Below are positions 1 to 5,932 of a DNA stretch of 37,609 bases, in pieces. The notes below the pieces were generated by a model that saw nothing but the letters and a program-made list of their open reading frames with translations, had not been told where the DNA came from and searched no databases. The stretch spans positions 1 to 37,609 of the forward strand of contig CAKSSR010000020.1 in NCBI GenBank assembly GCA_934489735.1. The letters run 5' to 3'. Position 1 is the first letter of the stretch. The number at the start of each line of letters is the position of its first letter. This stretch comes from an uncultured Eubacteriales bacterium. Its GTDB lineage: Bacteria; Bacillota; Clostridia; Oscillospirales; Acutalibacteraceae. The position numbers were made by a program, and so were the translations under genes.

Positions 1-76
1 TGGGCTGTAGCCAAGTGGTAAGGCACCAGACTTTGACTCTGGCATTTCGGCGGTTCGAATCCTCCCAGCCCAGCCA
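1..76 (+). tRNA. tRNA-Gln (anticodon TTG)
   Basis: A full cloverleaf can be folded. The acceptor strands TGGGCTG (1-7) and CAGCCCA (66-72) pair, the anticodon stem is CCAGA/TCTGG (26-30/38-42) with loop CTTTGAC giving anticodon TTG, the T loop is TTCGAAT (54-60), G73 is the discriminator and CCA is encoded at 74-76. The T stem GGCGG/CCTCC has a C51-T63 mismatch. The 3' end is the integration site, and its last bases now come from the phage attachment site without loss of the tRNA. Confidence 0.95.
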
Positions 77-77
77 A
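65..77. other. attL: attL core
   Basis: CCAGCCCAGCCAA is shared exactly with 37533-37545. To its left is host tRNA sequence and to its right phage sequence. Tyrosine integrases commonly use the 3' half of tRNA genes in this way. Confidence 0.9.
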
Positions 78-80
78 TTG

Positions 81-119
81 ATAGTCATTTTGAAGTAGAT
101 CTTCAAAATGGCTATTTTG
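81..119 (+). terminator. Rho-independent terminator of the tRNA, brought in by the phage
   Basis: A 15-bp stem with one G-U pair (81-95 with 101-115) and loop TAGAT is followed by TTTTGTTATG. It lies phage-side of the attL core, so it came from attP. It replaces the host terminator, now displaced to 37546-37589, which it resembles in loop and stem. Confidence 0.8.
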
Positions 120-129
120 TTATGTTTTG

Positions 130-141
130 CTGATATATCAG
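130..141. other. 12-bp perfect palindrome between attL core and arm repeats
   Basis: CTGATATATCAG is fully self-complementary. It sits in the attachment region between core and arm-type repeats, where accessory bending or excisionase proteins often bind. No binding protein can be named from sequence. Confidence 0.45.
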
Positions 142-162
142 TACTTACAAGGCTTTTTTACT

Positions 163-233
163 AGTTGCTTATAGTTGCTACGAGTTGCAGATAATTGCTA
201 TAAATTGCTGTAAATTGCAATAAAATTTGCAAT
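163..233. repeat. Phased 10-bp tandem repeats, candidate integrase arm-type sites
   Basis: Six consecutive 10-bp units start at 163, 173, 183, 193, 203 and 213, each beginning AGTTGC or AATTGC. A seventh diverged copy (AATTTGCAAT) starts at 224. The unit at 213 with its flank reads AATTGCAATAAAA and recurs exactly at 37472-37484, on the other arm of the reconstructed attP. Position between core and int, one-turn spacing and presence on both arms suggest arm-type integrase sites. This is inference. Confidence 0.65.
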
Positions 234-257
234 AAAAAAGTAGGCATAAAACCTACT
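233..257 (-). terminator. Terminator of the integrase operon
   Basis: On the minus strand AGTAGG and CCTACT pair across a 7-nt loop and are followed by TTTTTTATT. The stem overlaps the integrase stop codon at 256-258. Confidence 0.7.
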
Positions 258-1374
258 AAATATTATTTATTCTTTTATATTCTAGAAACTTATCAAATTC
301 TTCTTTTTTATACTTATCAAAAATAGAAGTATATGTGTTGATCGTAATAGATACATCTGTATGACCTAATAATTTTTGTAGAACATGTGCGGGCATACCG
401 CTTTCGATACATCTAGTAGCGAATGTGTGTCGTAACATATGGAAGTTGTAATTACCCTCAAACTTCAAATTCTTGCATATTCTTTTAAAAACAATATTAA
501 GTGTAGAAGGACGAATAATTTTTCCGTCTAATGCAAATAAGAGCCCAAATTCGTTATTTTTCATTTCATTTGTAGAACTTATCAGTACTTGTTTTAAATC
601 GTTATCAAAAGGAATTTCACGCGTACTAGCGTATGTCTTACCACCATCTTTAATTGTATAGCTGTCATAATCGTTTCTGGCAATAGTTTTCGACACTTTT
701 ATGATTTTATTATCTAAGTCAATATCACTAGGTTTTAAGGCTAGAATTTCGCCACAACGCATACCAGTATTTATTGCTATTAAAAATATATTCTTGTAGT
801 TTTCGTTTTCAAGTGACTTAATAAAGAGCTGATGTTGTTCTAGTGTAAGAGCCTCTACTTTTTTATCTTGCTTATTAGACTTTGGCTTTATAACGTATAT
901 CATAGGATTTTTAATAATTAGTTCGTCTTTAATAGCCTCTTCAAAAGATATTTTTATAATCTGATATATTTTAGATATGTAAGAATTAGAGTAGTTCTTT
1001 AAGGTAAAGAAAAAGTCTTGCAAATCGTCTTTAGTAACATTTTGAATAGAAATGTCTGCTAGTTCAGATTTTTTAATAATAGCAAGAGTTCCTAAGCTTC
1101 TAAGATAAGCAGAAGAGCCAGTAATATTGGCTTGGTGTTTACGTTCTATAATTTTTTCAGCAATTTCAGGTATAGTATCTTTAGACTTCTCAACGAACTT
1201 GCCATTTTCTGCATCTCTAATAGCGATACGAAGTTTCTTTCTAAGTGCCTTTTCATCTTTATCATAGATGGCTTTTCTTTTGTGAGTAAAAGGGTCTGTG
1301 AACTGTCCAACCCACCTTTGTAGTTTTTGGTGGTAGTAAACAGAACCCTCGCCATTGTAATTTCTCTTAGCCAT
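256..1374 (-). CDS. int: Tyrosine-type site-specific integrase
   Basis: This 372-residue protein catalyses integration and, with an excisionase, excision between attP and the tRNA-Gln attB. The N-terminal part (about 1-60) looks like an AP2-like arm-binding domain, residues about 65-160 form the SAM-like core-binding domain, and 175-372 the catalytic domain. Catalytic residues are visible: Arg206 (TGMRCGE), Lys246 (GGKTYAS, tentative), His312/Arg315 (HMLRHTF), His338 (LLGHTD) and the nucleophile Tyr348 (INTYTS). Length is normal for Tn916/phage-type integrases. The start is preceded by GAGGTG. It is the last gene of the leftward lysogeny operon, ending beside the arm-site array and attL. Confidence 0.96.
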   Translation of the reverse strand: MAKRNYNGEGSVYYHQKLQRWVGQFTDPFTHKRKAIYDKDEKALRKKLRIAIRDAENGKFVEKSKDTIPEIAEKIIERKHQANITGSSAYLRSLGTLAIIKKSELADISIQNVTKDDLQDFFFTLKNYSNSYISKIYQIIKISFEEAIKDELIIKNPMIYVIKPKSNKQDKKVEALTLEQHQLFIKSLENENYKNIFLIAINTGMRCGEILALKPSDIDLDNKIIKVSKTIARNDYDSYTIKDGGKTYASTREIPFDNDLKQVLISSTNEMKNNEFGLLFALDGKIIRPSTLNIVFKRICKNLKFEGNYNFHMLRHTFATRCIESGMPAHVLQKLLGHTDVSITINTYTSIFDKYKKEEFDKFLEYKRINNI

Positions 1375-1442
1375 ATATAAAACACCTCACTAAATAAATA
1401 TATTTTACAATTACGAATTTTTGTTTTCGTACTATGAATATT

Positions 1443-1472
1443 TTTAAAGGCATCGGTTTCGATGCCTTTAAA
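1443..1472 (-). terminator. Perfect 13-bp hairpin between the membrane protein gene and int
   Basis: The arms at 1443-1455 and 1460-1472 pair perfectly around a GTTT loop. It lies just past the stop of the 313-residue gene and before int. The U tract is weak on either strand (CCTTTAAAAATATT on minus), so it may attenuate or protect RNA rather than stop transcription fully. Confidence 0.55.
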
Positions 1473-1476
1473 TAAC

Positions 1477-2418
1477 TTACGGATTACATCTTGAACAAGG
1501 TGTATATCCTTGTTTTGTTGCTTCACTTAAATCAATAGAAATTTTGTTTCCATTTAAGTATGAGCAAGAATTTTTATGATATTTTGTTCCAGTTGGGGTT
1601 ATATAAACAATTTTTTCTGTTTTTTCAGTTTTGGAATCATTTGAGTTATTTACAGGTTCTTTGTGTTGGGTAAGAGCAAAATTAAAATCTTTTGTGCAAG
1701 TTAATACATCTTCTGAACTATCATGATAGTTTATAGTTATTGATTTAATAATTATTTTCTTTATCGCCAAATTGTTCCAATTTTCTTCTGAAACATTAGT
1801 ACAATTTATATTTTGAGTTGGTGCAAAAAACAATAAATTTTCGCTAGTTTTTGATGAATCAGTGCGAAAATTTATTACCTCATTTTTGGCATTTAAGACG
1901 GATACAGCGACATTAATATAGCGAATTTTTTTTGTTGTATTTATTTTATATGAAAATGTAACAGTCATATTTTGAAAAAATTTATAAATATAATTGGGTT
2001 TAACAGAAATATTAGTTATTTCCATGATTTCTTTTGCTTTCTGAATTGCAGATTTACTTTCAATTTCTTCAATAGCTTTAATGTAATTTTGAGCTTCTAT
2101 GTCGAAATCGGTTCCGTTAGAAGAGTTATGTAGTTTATCAGAAAGTATTTTTACATTTTCATAGTTCTTGTTTTCATAAGCATTTCTTATCTGAATTATC
2201 AAATTTGCTGGTTCATTTTTTAATTGGTACAATTCTGTTTCTAGATTTCTTAAGTTAGAAGAAAGTTCTTTGTTAATATGTTCTAAATTTTTATTTTCAT
2301 TTTCAAGAGAATTGTTTGTTTGTAATAGTTCTGTATTTTTCTTGGAAAAATAAAAGGTGGGCAAACATAAAACTATAATAAGAGATGTTATTAAAGAATA
2401 TTTAATAGATTTTTTCAT
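1477..2418 (-). CDS. Membrane-anchored coiled-coil protein with C-terminal Cys-rich domain, lysogeny operon
   Basis: No firm family name is recognised. The 313-residue protein has a basic N-terminus and one hydrophobic segment (about 7-25, signal anchor). A predicted coiled coil follows (about 30-68), then a mixed middle domain (about 130-240, possibly beta-rich, outside the cell). The C-terminal domain (269-313) has a pattern seen at the ends of various Firmicutes surface proteins and nucleases: TPTGTKYH, Cys285, PCSRC with Cys308/Cys311, probably binding a metal. AAAGGAGG precedes the start. It lies between repressor and integrase and should be made in the lysogen, which makes it a candidate lysogenic-conversion or superinfection-exclusion protein. 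That role is inference only. Confidence 0.75.
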   Translation of the reverse strand: MKKSIKYSLITSLIIVLCLPTFYFSKKNTELLQTNNSLENENKNLEHINKELSSNLRNLETELYQLKNEPANLIIQIRNAYENKNYENVKILSDKLHNSSNGTDFDIEAQNYIKAIEEIESKSAIQKAKEIMEITNISVKPNYIYKFFQNMTVTFSYKINTTKKIRYINVAVSVLNAKNEVINFRTDSSKTSENLLFFAPTQNINCTNVSEENWNNLAIKKIIIKSITINYHDSSEDVLTCTKDFNFALTQHKEPVNNSNDSKTEKTEKIVYITPTGTKYHKNSCSYLNGNKISIDLSEATKQGYTPCSRCNP

Positions 2419-2431
2419 ACAAATCCTCCTT

Positions 2432-3025
2432 TTACTTCCAATTTCTAATTTGCCTAACTACTACACCAATAACCTTAACTGGTAATTTATCCATTTCTTC
2501 ATAAGTAAATTTTTTTACAGGATAATAAGGATTAAAAGCATGCAGTTCGATACCTGTGTCTGTTTTTACTACTTTTTTTACTGTAGCTTCATCTCCGTTA
2601 ATTAAAACTATACCTATGTCATTCGTATTAAATTCTCCATCTAATTTATGTACTATTAAATAATCGCCCTCATCGAATAGAGGAGACATACTGTCGCCTT
2701 TGACGATAAGACCAAAATAGTTCTCAGGGTCTGTGATATTTATAGATGGATCTATATAATCAATGATATTTTCCTCAGCTAAGTAATCATAGCCGGCTTT
2801 TACTGTTCCTAGAACAGGTAATAAGCTTTTATTTGTTGTTTCCACTCCTAATAAGTAATCAACAGAAACATTGAAAAATTTTGCTAGCCTTTTTGCAGTT
2901 TCAGCAGACATACTTCGAGCTCCGGTTTCATAAAAACCATAAGCAGAAGTTGATATTCCTAAAAAATTAGCGACATCTCGTTGCAACATTTCATTCTTTT
3001 CTCTAACTTGCCTTAATCTATTCAT
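2432..3025 (-). CDS. CI/LexA-type prophage repressor (HTH-XRE plus S24 peptidase)
   Basis: This 197-residue repressor should hold the lytic promoters off and be inactivated by RecA-stimulated self-cleavage. Residues 1-60 form an XRE helix-turn-helix (LRQVREKNEMLQRDVANFLG). Residues about 70-195 are a LexA-like S24 domain with a likely cleavage site Ala77-Gly78 (TVKAGYD), nucleophile Ser112 (KGDSMSP) and general base Lys150 (EATVKK). The start at 3025 is chosen because AAAGGGGTG stands upstream and the HTH begins there. A longer in-frame start at 3151 would run back through the operator region. The gene reads away from the Cro-like gene, the usual genetic switch layout. Confidence 0.93.
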   Translation of the reverse strand: MNRLRQVREKNEMLQRDVANFLGISTSAYGFYETGARSMSAETAKRLAKFFNVSVDYLLGVETTNKSLLPVLGTVKAGYDYLAEENIIDYIDPSINITDPENYFGLIVKGDSMSPLFDEGDYLIVHKLDGEFNTNDIGIVLINGDEATVKKVVKTDTGIELHAFNPYYPVKKFTYEEMDKLPVKVIGVVVRQIRNWK

Positions 3026-3047
3026 AATGACACCCCTTTGTAAATTA

Positions 3048-3077
3048 ATTATACAACACACAGTTGCTTTTTGTAAA
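3048..3077 (-). promoter_or_regulatory. Leftward repressor promoter with internal operator
   Basis: On the minus strand a TTACAA -35 box (3071-3076) and a TATAAT -10 box (3048-3053) are 17 bp apart. The spacer holds CAAC-N5-GTTG (3054-3066), an operator-like inverted repeat related to the one in the rightward promoter, suggesting autoregulation. Confidence 0.7.
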
Positions 3078-3131
3078 TGTTTTTTCTTACAACTGCAGCA
3101 TATACAACGCAAAGTAAAATTATTTTTTGTT

Positions 3132-3166
3132 TTTGTGTTGACATACAACACAAAGTAGTATAAGAT
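3132..3166 (+). promoter_or_regulatory. Rightward early promoter overlapped by a perfect operator palindrome
   Basis: The arms TTTGTGTTG (3132-3140) and CAACACAAA (3146-3154) form a perfect 9-bp inverted repeat with spacer ACATA. A consensus -35 TTGACA (3138-3143) lies inside it. The -10 is TAAGAT (3161-3166, 17-bp spacing) or the overlapping TATAAG (3159-3164). A protein on the palindrome would block RNA polymerase. Related half-sites stand at 3105-3113 and 3180-3190. Confidence 0.8.
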
Positions 3167-3221
3167 AAGGATATCGAAACAACAGAAAGTAGTTTTGAAA
3201 TAATTTGAAAGGAGTCCTAAA

Positions 3222-3446
3222 ATGAAAAATTGTACTATGAAAGAACTAAGATTATTAAAAAAGAAAAGTAGAATTGAAACAGCACAACAAGTAAAAATAT
3301 CATTATCTTATCTAGACATGATTGAAGCTGGAACTAGACAGCCAAGTGACACAATAAAGAGAAGATTCGCAGAGTTTTATAATTGTTCTCCTTTACAAAT
3401 TTTTTTGTCTTGCGAAACAACACAAAGTTGTATCGGCAACAATTAG
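3222..3446 (+). CDS. Cro-like HTH-XRE regulator
   Basis: A 74-residue single-domain XRE protein with the core LLKKKSRIETAQQVKISLSY and the typical IEAGTRQPS turn. It is the first gene of the rightward early operon, directly behind the operator-bearing promoter, so it is the likely Cro counterpart that represses the repressor gene. A strong GAAAGGAG site precedes the ATG. An operator-like repeat lies inside its 3' end (3418-3430), suggesting further control of the genes behind it. Confidence 0.82.
   Translation: MKNCTMKELRLLKKKSRIETAQQVKISLSYLDMIEAGTRQPSDTIKRRFAEFYNCSPLQIFLSCETTQSCIGNN
3418..3430. promoter_or_regulatory. Operator-like site inside the 3' end of the Cro-like gene
   Basis: CAAC-ACAAA-GTTG matches the CAAC-N5-GTTG site in the repressor promoter (3054-3066) and shares CAACACAAAG with the rightward operator. 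No promoter boxes are obvious next to it, so it may be an auxiliary binding site. Confidence 0.5.
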
Positions 3447-3480
3447 TACATATCAACATTTAAAAAAGGAGATGAAATAC

Positions 3481-3663
3481 ATGGAAGAAAGAATAAAAAC
3501 ATTAGAAGGAATAACATACAGTGAATGGCAAAAGTTAAAAATGATAATTGATAATAGATTTGCTGAAATTAAAGGCGAAAGTATCTTCAATGCGACAGAA
3601 GACACTTTCAAGGAACTAAACGAAATTAATCGCTTAGAGAAGATTTTAACTGCTCACAAATAA
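3481..3663 (+). CDS. Small early protein of unknown function
   Basis: This 60-residue charged helical protein (EERIKTLEGITYSEWQKLK) is not recognised. The ATG at 3481 is chosen over 3472 because AAGGAG (3466-3471) gives a 9-nt spacing to it and none to 3472. It lies in the early operon behind the Cro-like gene. Its last 38 bases overlap the 3' end of a gene on the opposite strand. Confidence 0.65.
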   Translation: MEERIKTLEGITYSEWQKLKMIIDNRFAEIKGESIFNATEDTFKELNEINRLEKILTAHK

Positions 3664-3793
3664 TTGAGTAATATTTTAAATAATTTTCAATAATGTAAAT
3701 TTCTAAATCATTTTTATTTGAAAAGTCAGTAGAATTAATAGTTTTATTCAAATAAAGCATTGTCAAATCATGAGCACGTTGTTCAATATTCAT
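3626..3793 (-). CDS. Small minus-strand gene inside the rightward early operon
   Basis: This 55-residue protein of unknown function starts MNIEQRAHDLTMLYLNKT. The start at 3793 is supported by AAAGGTGGTG just upstream. That site is partly held in a small CCAC/GTGG hairpin with loop GAAAG, which could tune translation. A consensus-like promoter lies 25-55 bp upstream on the same strand. It runs against the early operon and its 3' end overlaps the plus-strand gene at 3481-3663, so the two transcripts are complementary there. Own promoter and good RBS argue that it is real and may be expressed in the lysogen. Confidence 0.62.
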   Translation of the reverse strand: MNIEQRAHDLTMLYLNKTINSTDFSNKNDLEIYIIENYLKYYSIICEQLKSSLSD

Positions 3794-3817
3794 GTAATCA
3801 CCACCTTTCGTGGAATG

Positions 3818-3846
3818 ATTATACACACTATTAAATTAAAAGACAA
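3818..3846 (-). promoter_or_regulatory. Promoter of the small minus-strand gene
   Basis: On the minus strand TTGTCT (3841-3846) and TATAAT (3818-3823) are separated by exactly 17 bp. Confidence 0.65.
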
Positions 3847-3929
3847 TACAGAAACATAACGGAAGTTAAGTAGTCTTGCCTTGTTGTAAGTATATTAACA
3901 TAATACAAGAAAAGAAAATATTGTTTTTA

Positions 3930-3964
3930 TTCGTAAAAAGAAAATTATACGAAAAAATTTCGTA
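3930..3964. promoter_or_regulatory. Second operator-like region, TTCGTA/TACGAA repeats
   Basis: TACGAAA and TTTCGTA form a perfect 7-bp inverted repeat with 3-nt centre (3948-3964), and a further TTCGTA lies at 3930-3935. The site ends just before the RBS of the second XRE gene and overlaps a possible promoter (TTGTTT at 3921, TTATAC at 3945). It differs from the CAACACAAA operators, so it is probably the site of the XRE protein encoded right behind it. That assignment is inference. Confidence 0.55.
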
Positions 3965-3980
3965 AGAAAGGAGCAAACCC

Positions 3981-4208
3981 ATGCAAATAGGCGATTTTAT
4001 AAAATATTTAAGAAAAGGAAATGGAATAAGCCAAGAGGAATTAGCAGAAGCAGTTATGAGAAGTCAAGATTGGATGAGTCTTGTAGAAACAAATAAAATT
4101 CAGCCAAATACTGAAGATATAAAGTTAATATCTGAGGCATTGCATGAACCAATACTTGAAATACTTGCAGATGGTTTGCTGTTCCAAGAATTGAAAAAGA
4201 AAATTTAA
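3981..4208 (+). CDS. HTH-XRE transcriptional regulator
   Basis: A 75-residue XRE protein. The helix-turn-helix covers about residues 4-58, with the motif ISQEELAEAVMRSQDWMS and the usual ETNKIQPN turn. AAAGGAG gives a good start. It follows a TTCGTA/TACGAA palindrome which it probably binds. It is the second regulator of the early region after the Cro-like protein and may act as antirepressor-side control or autoregulator. The exact role is unknown. Confidence 0.8.
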   Translation: MQIGDFIKYLRKGNGISQEELAEAVMRSQDWMSLVETNKIQPNTEDIKLISEALHEPILEILADGLLFQELKKKI

Positions 4209-4229
4209 TCAGAAGGGGAGTGAGAGAGT

Positions 4230-4418
4230 ATGACGGAATTAGCGGGAGTTGTTTTATATGACATTGAAGAGATAAGTAATTTCTTGGGGTGTTCAAGGTT
4301 CACGGCTAATAGGCTTTGTAGAGAGCGAAGAATTAAGGCAACAAAAGTATGTAATGGCTGGAAGGCAACTAAAGAAGCTTTAGAAACGTATTTAAATATT
4401 CCAAAGATAAGGAGATAG
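4230..4418 (+). CDS. Excisionase-like HTH DNA-binding protein
   Basis: A 62-residue protein built as a single winged-helix of the MerR/excisionase (Xis, HTH_17) type. The pattern YDIEEISNFLGCSRFTANRL, then RRIKATKVCNGWKATKEAL and LETYL matches that family well. Such proteins bind next to att sites and steer integrase to excision, or act as local regulators. It is expressed with early genes, when excision is needed. GGGGAGTGAG precedes the ATG. A role other than Xis cannot be excluded. Confidence 0.72.
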   Translation: MTELAGVVLYDIEEISNFLGCSRFTANRLCRERRIKATKVCNGWKATKEALETYLNIPKIRR

Positions 4419-4424
4419 AAACCA

Positions 4425-4694
4425 ATGAGGATAGTGAATAAGAAAAGATTTATTTTAGCAGTTACGATTTTAATAGCTTTAATCATTACTTTATTTAGTC
4501 ATTGTTCTGCAATGTATGAAAATAGGGAGATTGAAAATATCACGGTATCTACAGGAGATACTTTATGGAGTATCGCTTGTGAATATAAAAAAGATGGACA
4601 AGACGTGCGTGAGTACATTTATGAACTAAGAAAATTAAACAACCTAGAAAATTGCACGATTTATCCAGGGCAAGAAATACAAATTATAAAATAA
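4425..4694 (+). CDS. LysM-domain membrane protein, YneA-like cell-division suppressor candidate
   Basis: The 89-residue protein has an N-terminal membrane segment (about 8-28) and an extracellular LysM domain (about 39-88: VSTGDTLWSIACEY, then YPGQEIQI). The layout and size match YneA, the SOS-induced division inhibitor of Bacillus, which binds peptidoglycan outside the membrane and delays division. Here it would be made after induction with the early phage genes, possibly to keep the cell undivided during phage growth. The family match is by architecture; the role is inference. Confidence 0.68.
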   Translation: MRIVNKKRFILAVTILIALIITLFSHCSAMYENREIENITVSTGDTLWSIACEYKKDGQDVREYIYELRKLNNLENCTIYPGQEIQIIK

Positions 4695-4710
4695 GAGAGG
4701 AGGGAGTAAT

Positions 4711-4992
4711 ATGTGGATAATCATAGCATTGTTAATTATAGCAATAGCGATTTTGTTAGTAGATTTAAACTACAAAAATCACTGCATTGACGATTTAGAA
4801 ATAAGAATAAGCAGAATGAGAAAGTTACAATTAAGCGAGATTTTAGATTTGCTTTTCAAATTGCAAGAAATTCAAAATGATAGTTATGGAAAAGCTTCTA
4901 AAGACACTTTAATGCGAAACGCAATAAACGAAAACATCGAGAAGTATTCAGAACAAAAAAGAAGACTAGACCGTGCTGACAACAAGTTCTAA
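4711..4992 (+). CDS. Small single-pass membrane protein
   Basis: This 93-residue protein is not recognised. Residues 1-18 form a hydrophobic anchor (MWIIIALLIIAIAILLVDL region), and the rest is a charged helix likely to form a coiled coil in the cytoplasm. GAGAGGAGG precedes the ATG. It follows the LysM protein by 16 bp and is probably co-transcribed. Confidence 0.68.
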   Translation: MWIIIALLIIAIAILLVDLNYKNHCIDDLEIRISRMRKLQLSEILDLLFKLQEIQNDSYGKASKDTLMRNAINENIEKYSEQKRRLDRADNKF

Positions 4993-5082
4993 TCTTCAAA
5001 AACATTGATGTAAAAGCAATTACATTAACAACATCATTTTAATATTAACATAAATTTAAAACGAAATCAAGAGGTGTTTAAA

Positions 5083-5295
5083 ATGCGAAACAAGTTAAAA
5101 AAGTATTATGAGAATTTAATTGATGATATAGAAGATGAAGAAAAAAAAGAACAATTTTTAGACAAGCTGGAAGAAATAGATGATGAACTATTTGAATTAG
5201 ATTATGACATTAAGGAAGAAATAGGAAATCAAGAGTATATAGAAAGCGAATTAGAAAACGATTATGAACTTTATTTAAGGAGTGTGAGAATATGA
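5083..5295 (+). CDS. Small acidic protein of unknown function
   Basis: A 70-residue, very acidic, wholly helical protein (many DE pairs, e.g. DDIEDEEKKEQ). The ATG at 5083 is preferred over GTG 5074, which sits inside the GAGGTG binding site. Its stop overlaps the next start (ATGA), so it is coupled to the ERF recombinase. It may act with that protein, but no function is known. Confidence 0.68.
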   Translation: MRNKLKKYYENLIDDIEDEEKKEQFLDKLEEIDDELFELDYDIKEEIGNQEYIESELENDYELYLRSVRI

Positions 5296-5921
5296 ATATC
5301 TATGAAAAATTGTTAGCAATAACGAATGAGATTGGAACAGTAGCTAAAAATTTAGAAGTTGGAGTTGGAAAGTCGCAATACAAAGCAGTTGGCGAAGCAG
5401 ATGTACTAAAAGTAGTAAAAGAATTGGAATACAAATACAAAGTATATTCTTATCCAAGTAATAGAAGAATTGTTGATAATTCAATATTGCAAACAAGGAA
5501 AGAATATAACGGACAAGTTACAGAGGGTAATCAATTATTCATGAGGATAGAAGTTGAGTACACATTTGTTAATGTTGAACAACCAGAAGAAATAGTTAGG
5601 ATTACTACATATGGAGATGGAATTGATACTCAAGATAAAGCACCAGGTAAGGCAATGACATATGCAGACAAATATGCACTTTTGAAAGCTTATAAAATAA
5701 TAACTGGTGAAGATCCTGACCAAAATCATAGTCCTGACACATTAACTATTGAAAATAAAATAGACAATGTAAAAATAGAAGCTTTAAAAAAAGCTTACGA
5801 AAACAAGCAATTAACTAAAGAACAATTCGAAAAAGGAATATCACAATGGGGATATAAGGCAATAGAAGAGATAAAAGAAAAAGATTACATGGCAATATAT
5901 CAAGCAATATGTGCTTCTTAG
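5292..5921 (+). CDS. ERF-family single-strand annealing recombinase
   Basis: The 209-residue protein anneals complementary single strands in phage recombination and genome circularisation. The ERF superfamily signature is clear: the N-terminal LLAITNEIGTVAKN helix, the central beta region, and GDGIDTQDKAPGKAMTYADK at about 116-135 followed by YALLKAYKI. The C-terminal 60 residues are a variable charged tail. Start overlaps the upstream stop by 4 nt. It heads the recombination block with a NinB-like protein and SSB, the usual partner set. Confidence 0.9.
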   Translation: MNIYEKLLAITNEIGTVAKNLEVGVGKSQYKAVGEADVLKVVKELEYKYKVYSYPSNRRIVDNSILQTRKEYNGQVTEGNQLFMRIEVEYTFVNVEQPEEIVRITTYGDGIDTQDKAPGKAMTYADKYALLKAYKIITGEDPDQNHSPDTLTIENKIDNVKIEALKKAYENKQLTKEQFEKGISQWGYKAIEEIKEKDYMAIYQAICAS

Positions 5922-5932
5922 TGAGGTGTGAA

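Noticed and set aside
163..233. Repeat array as CRISPR or simple microsatellite
   Set aside because: The units are too short and no spacers exist. Their place beside att and the matching site on the other arm fit integrase binding better.
2432..3151. Longer repressor frame starting at 3151
   Set aside because: The 42 extra residues run through the promoters and operators, have no RBS and lack domain sense.
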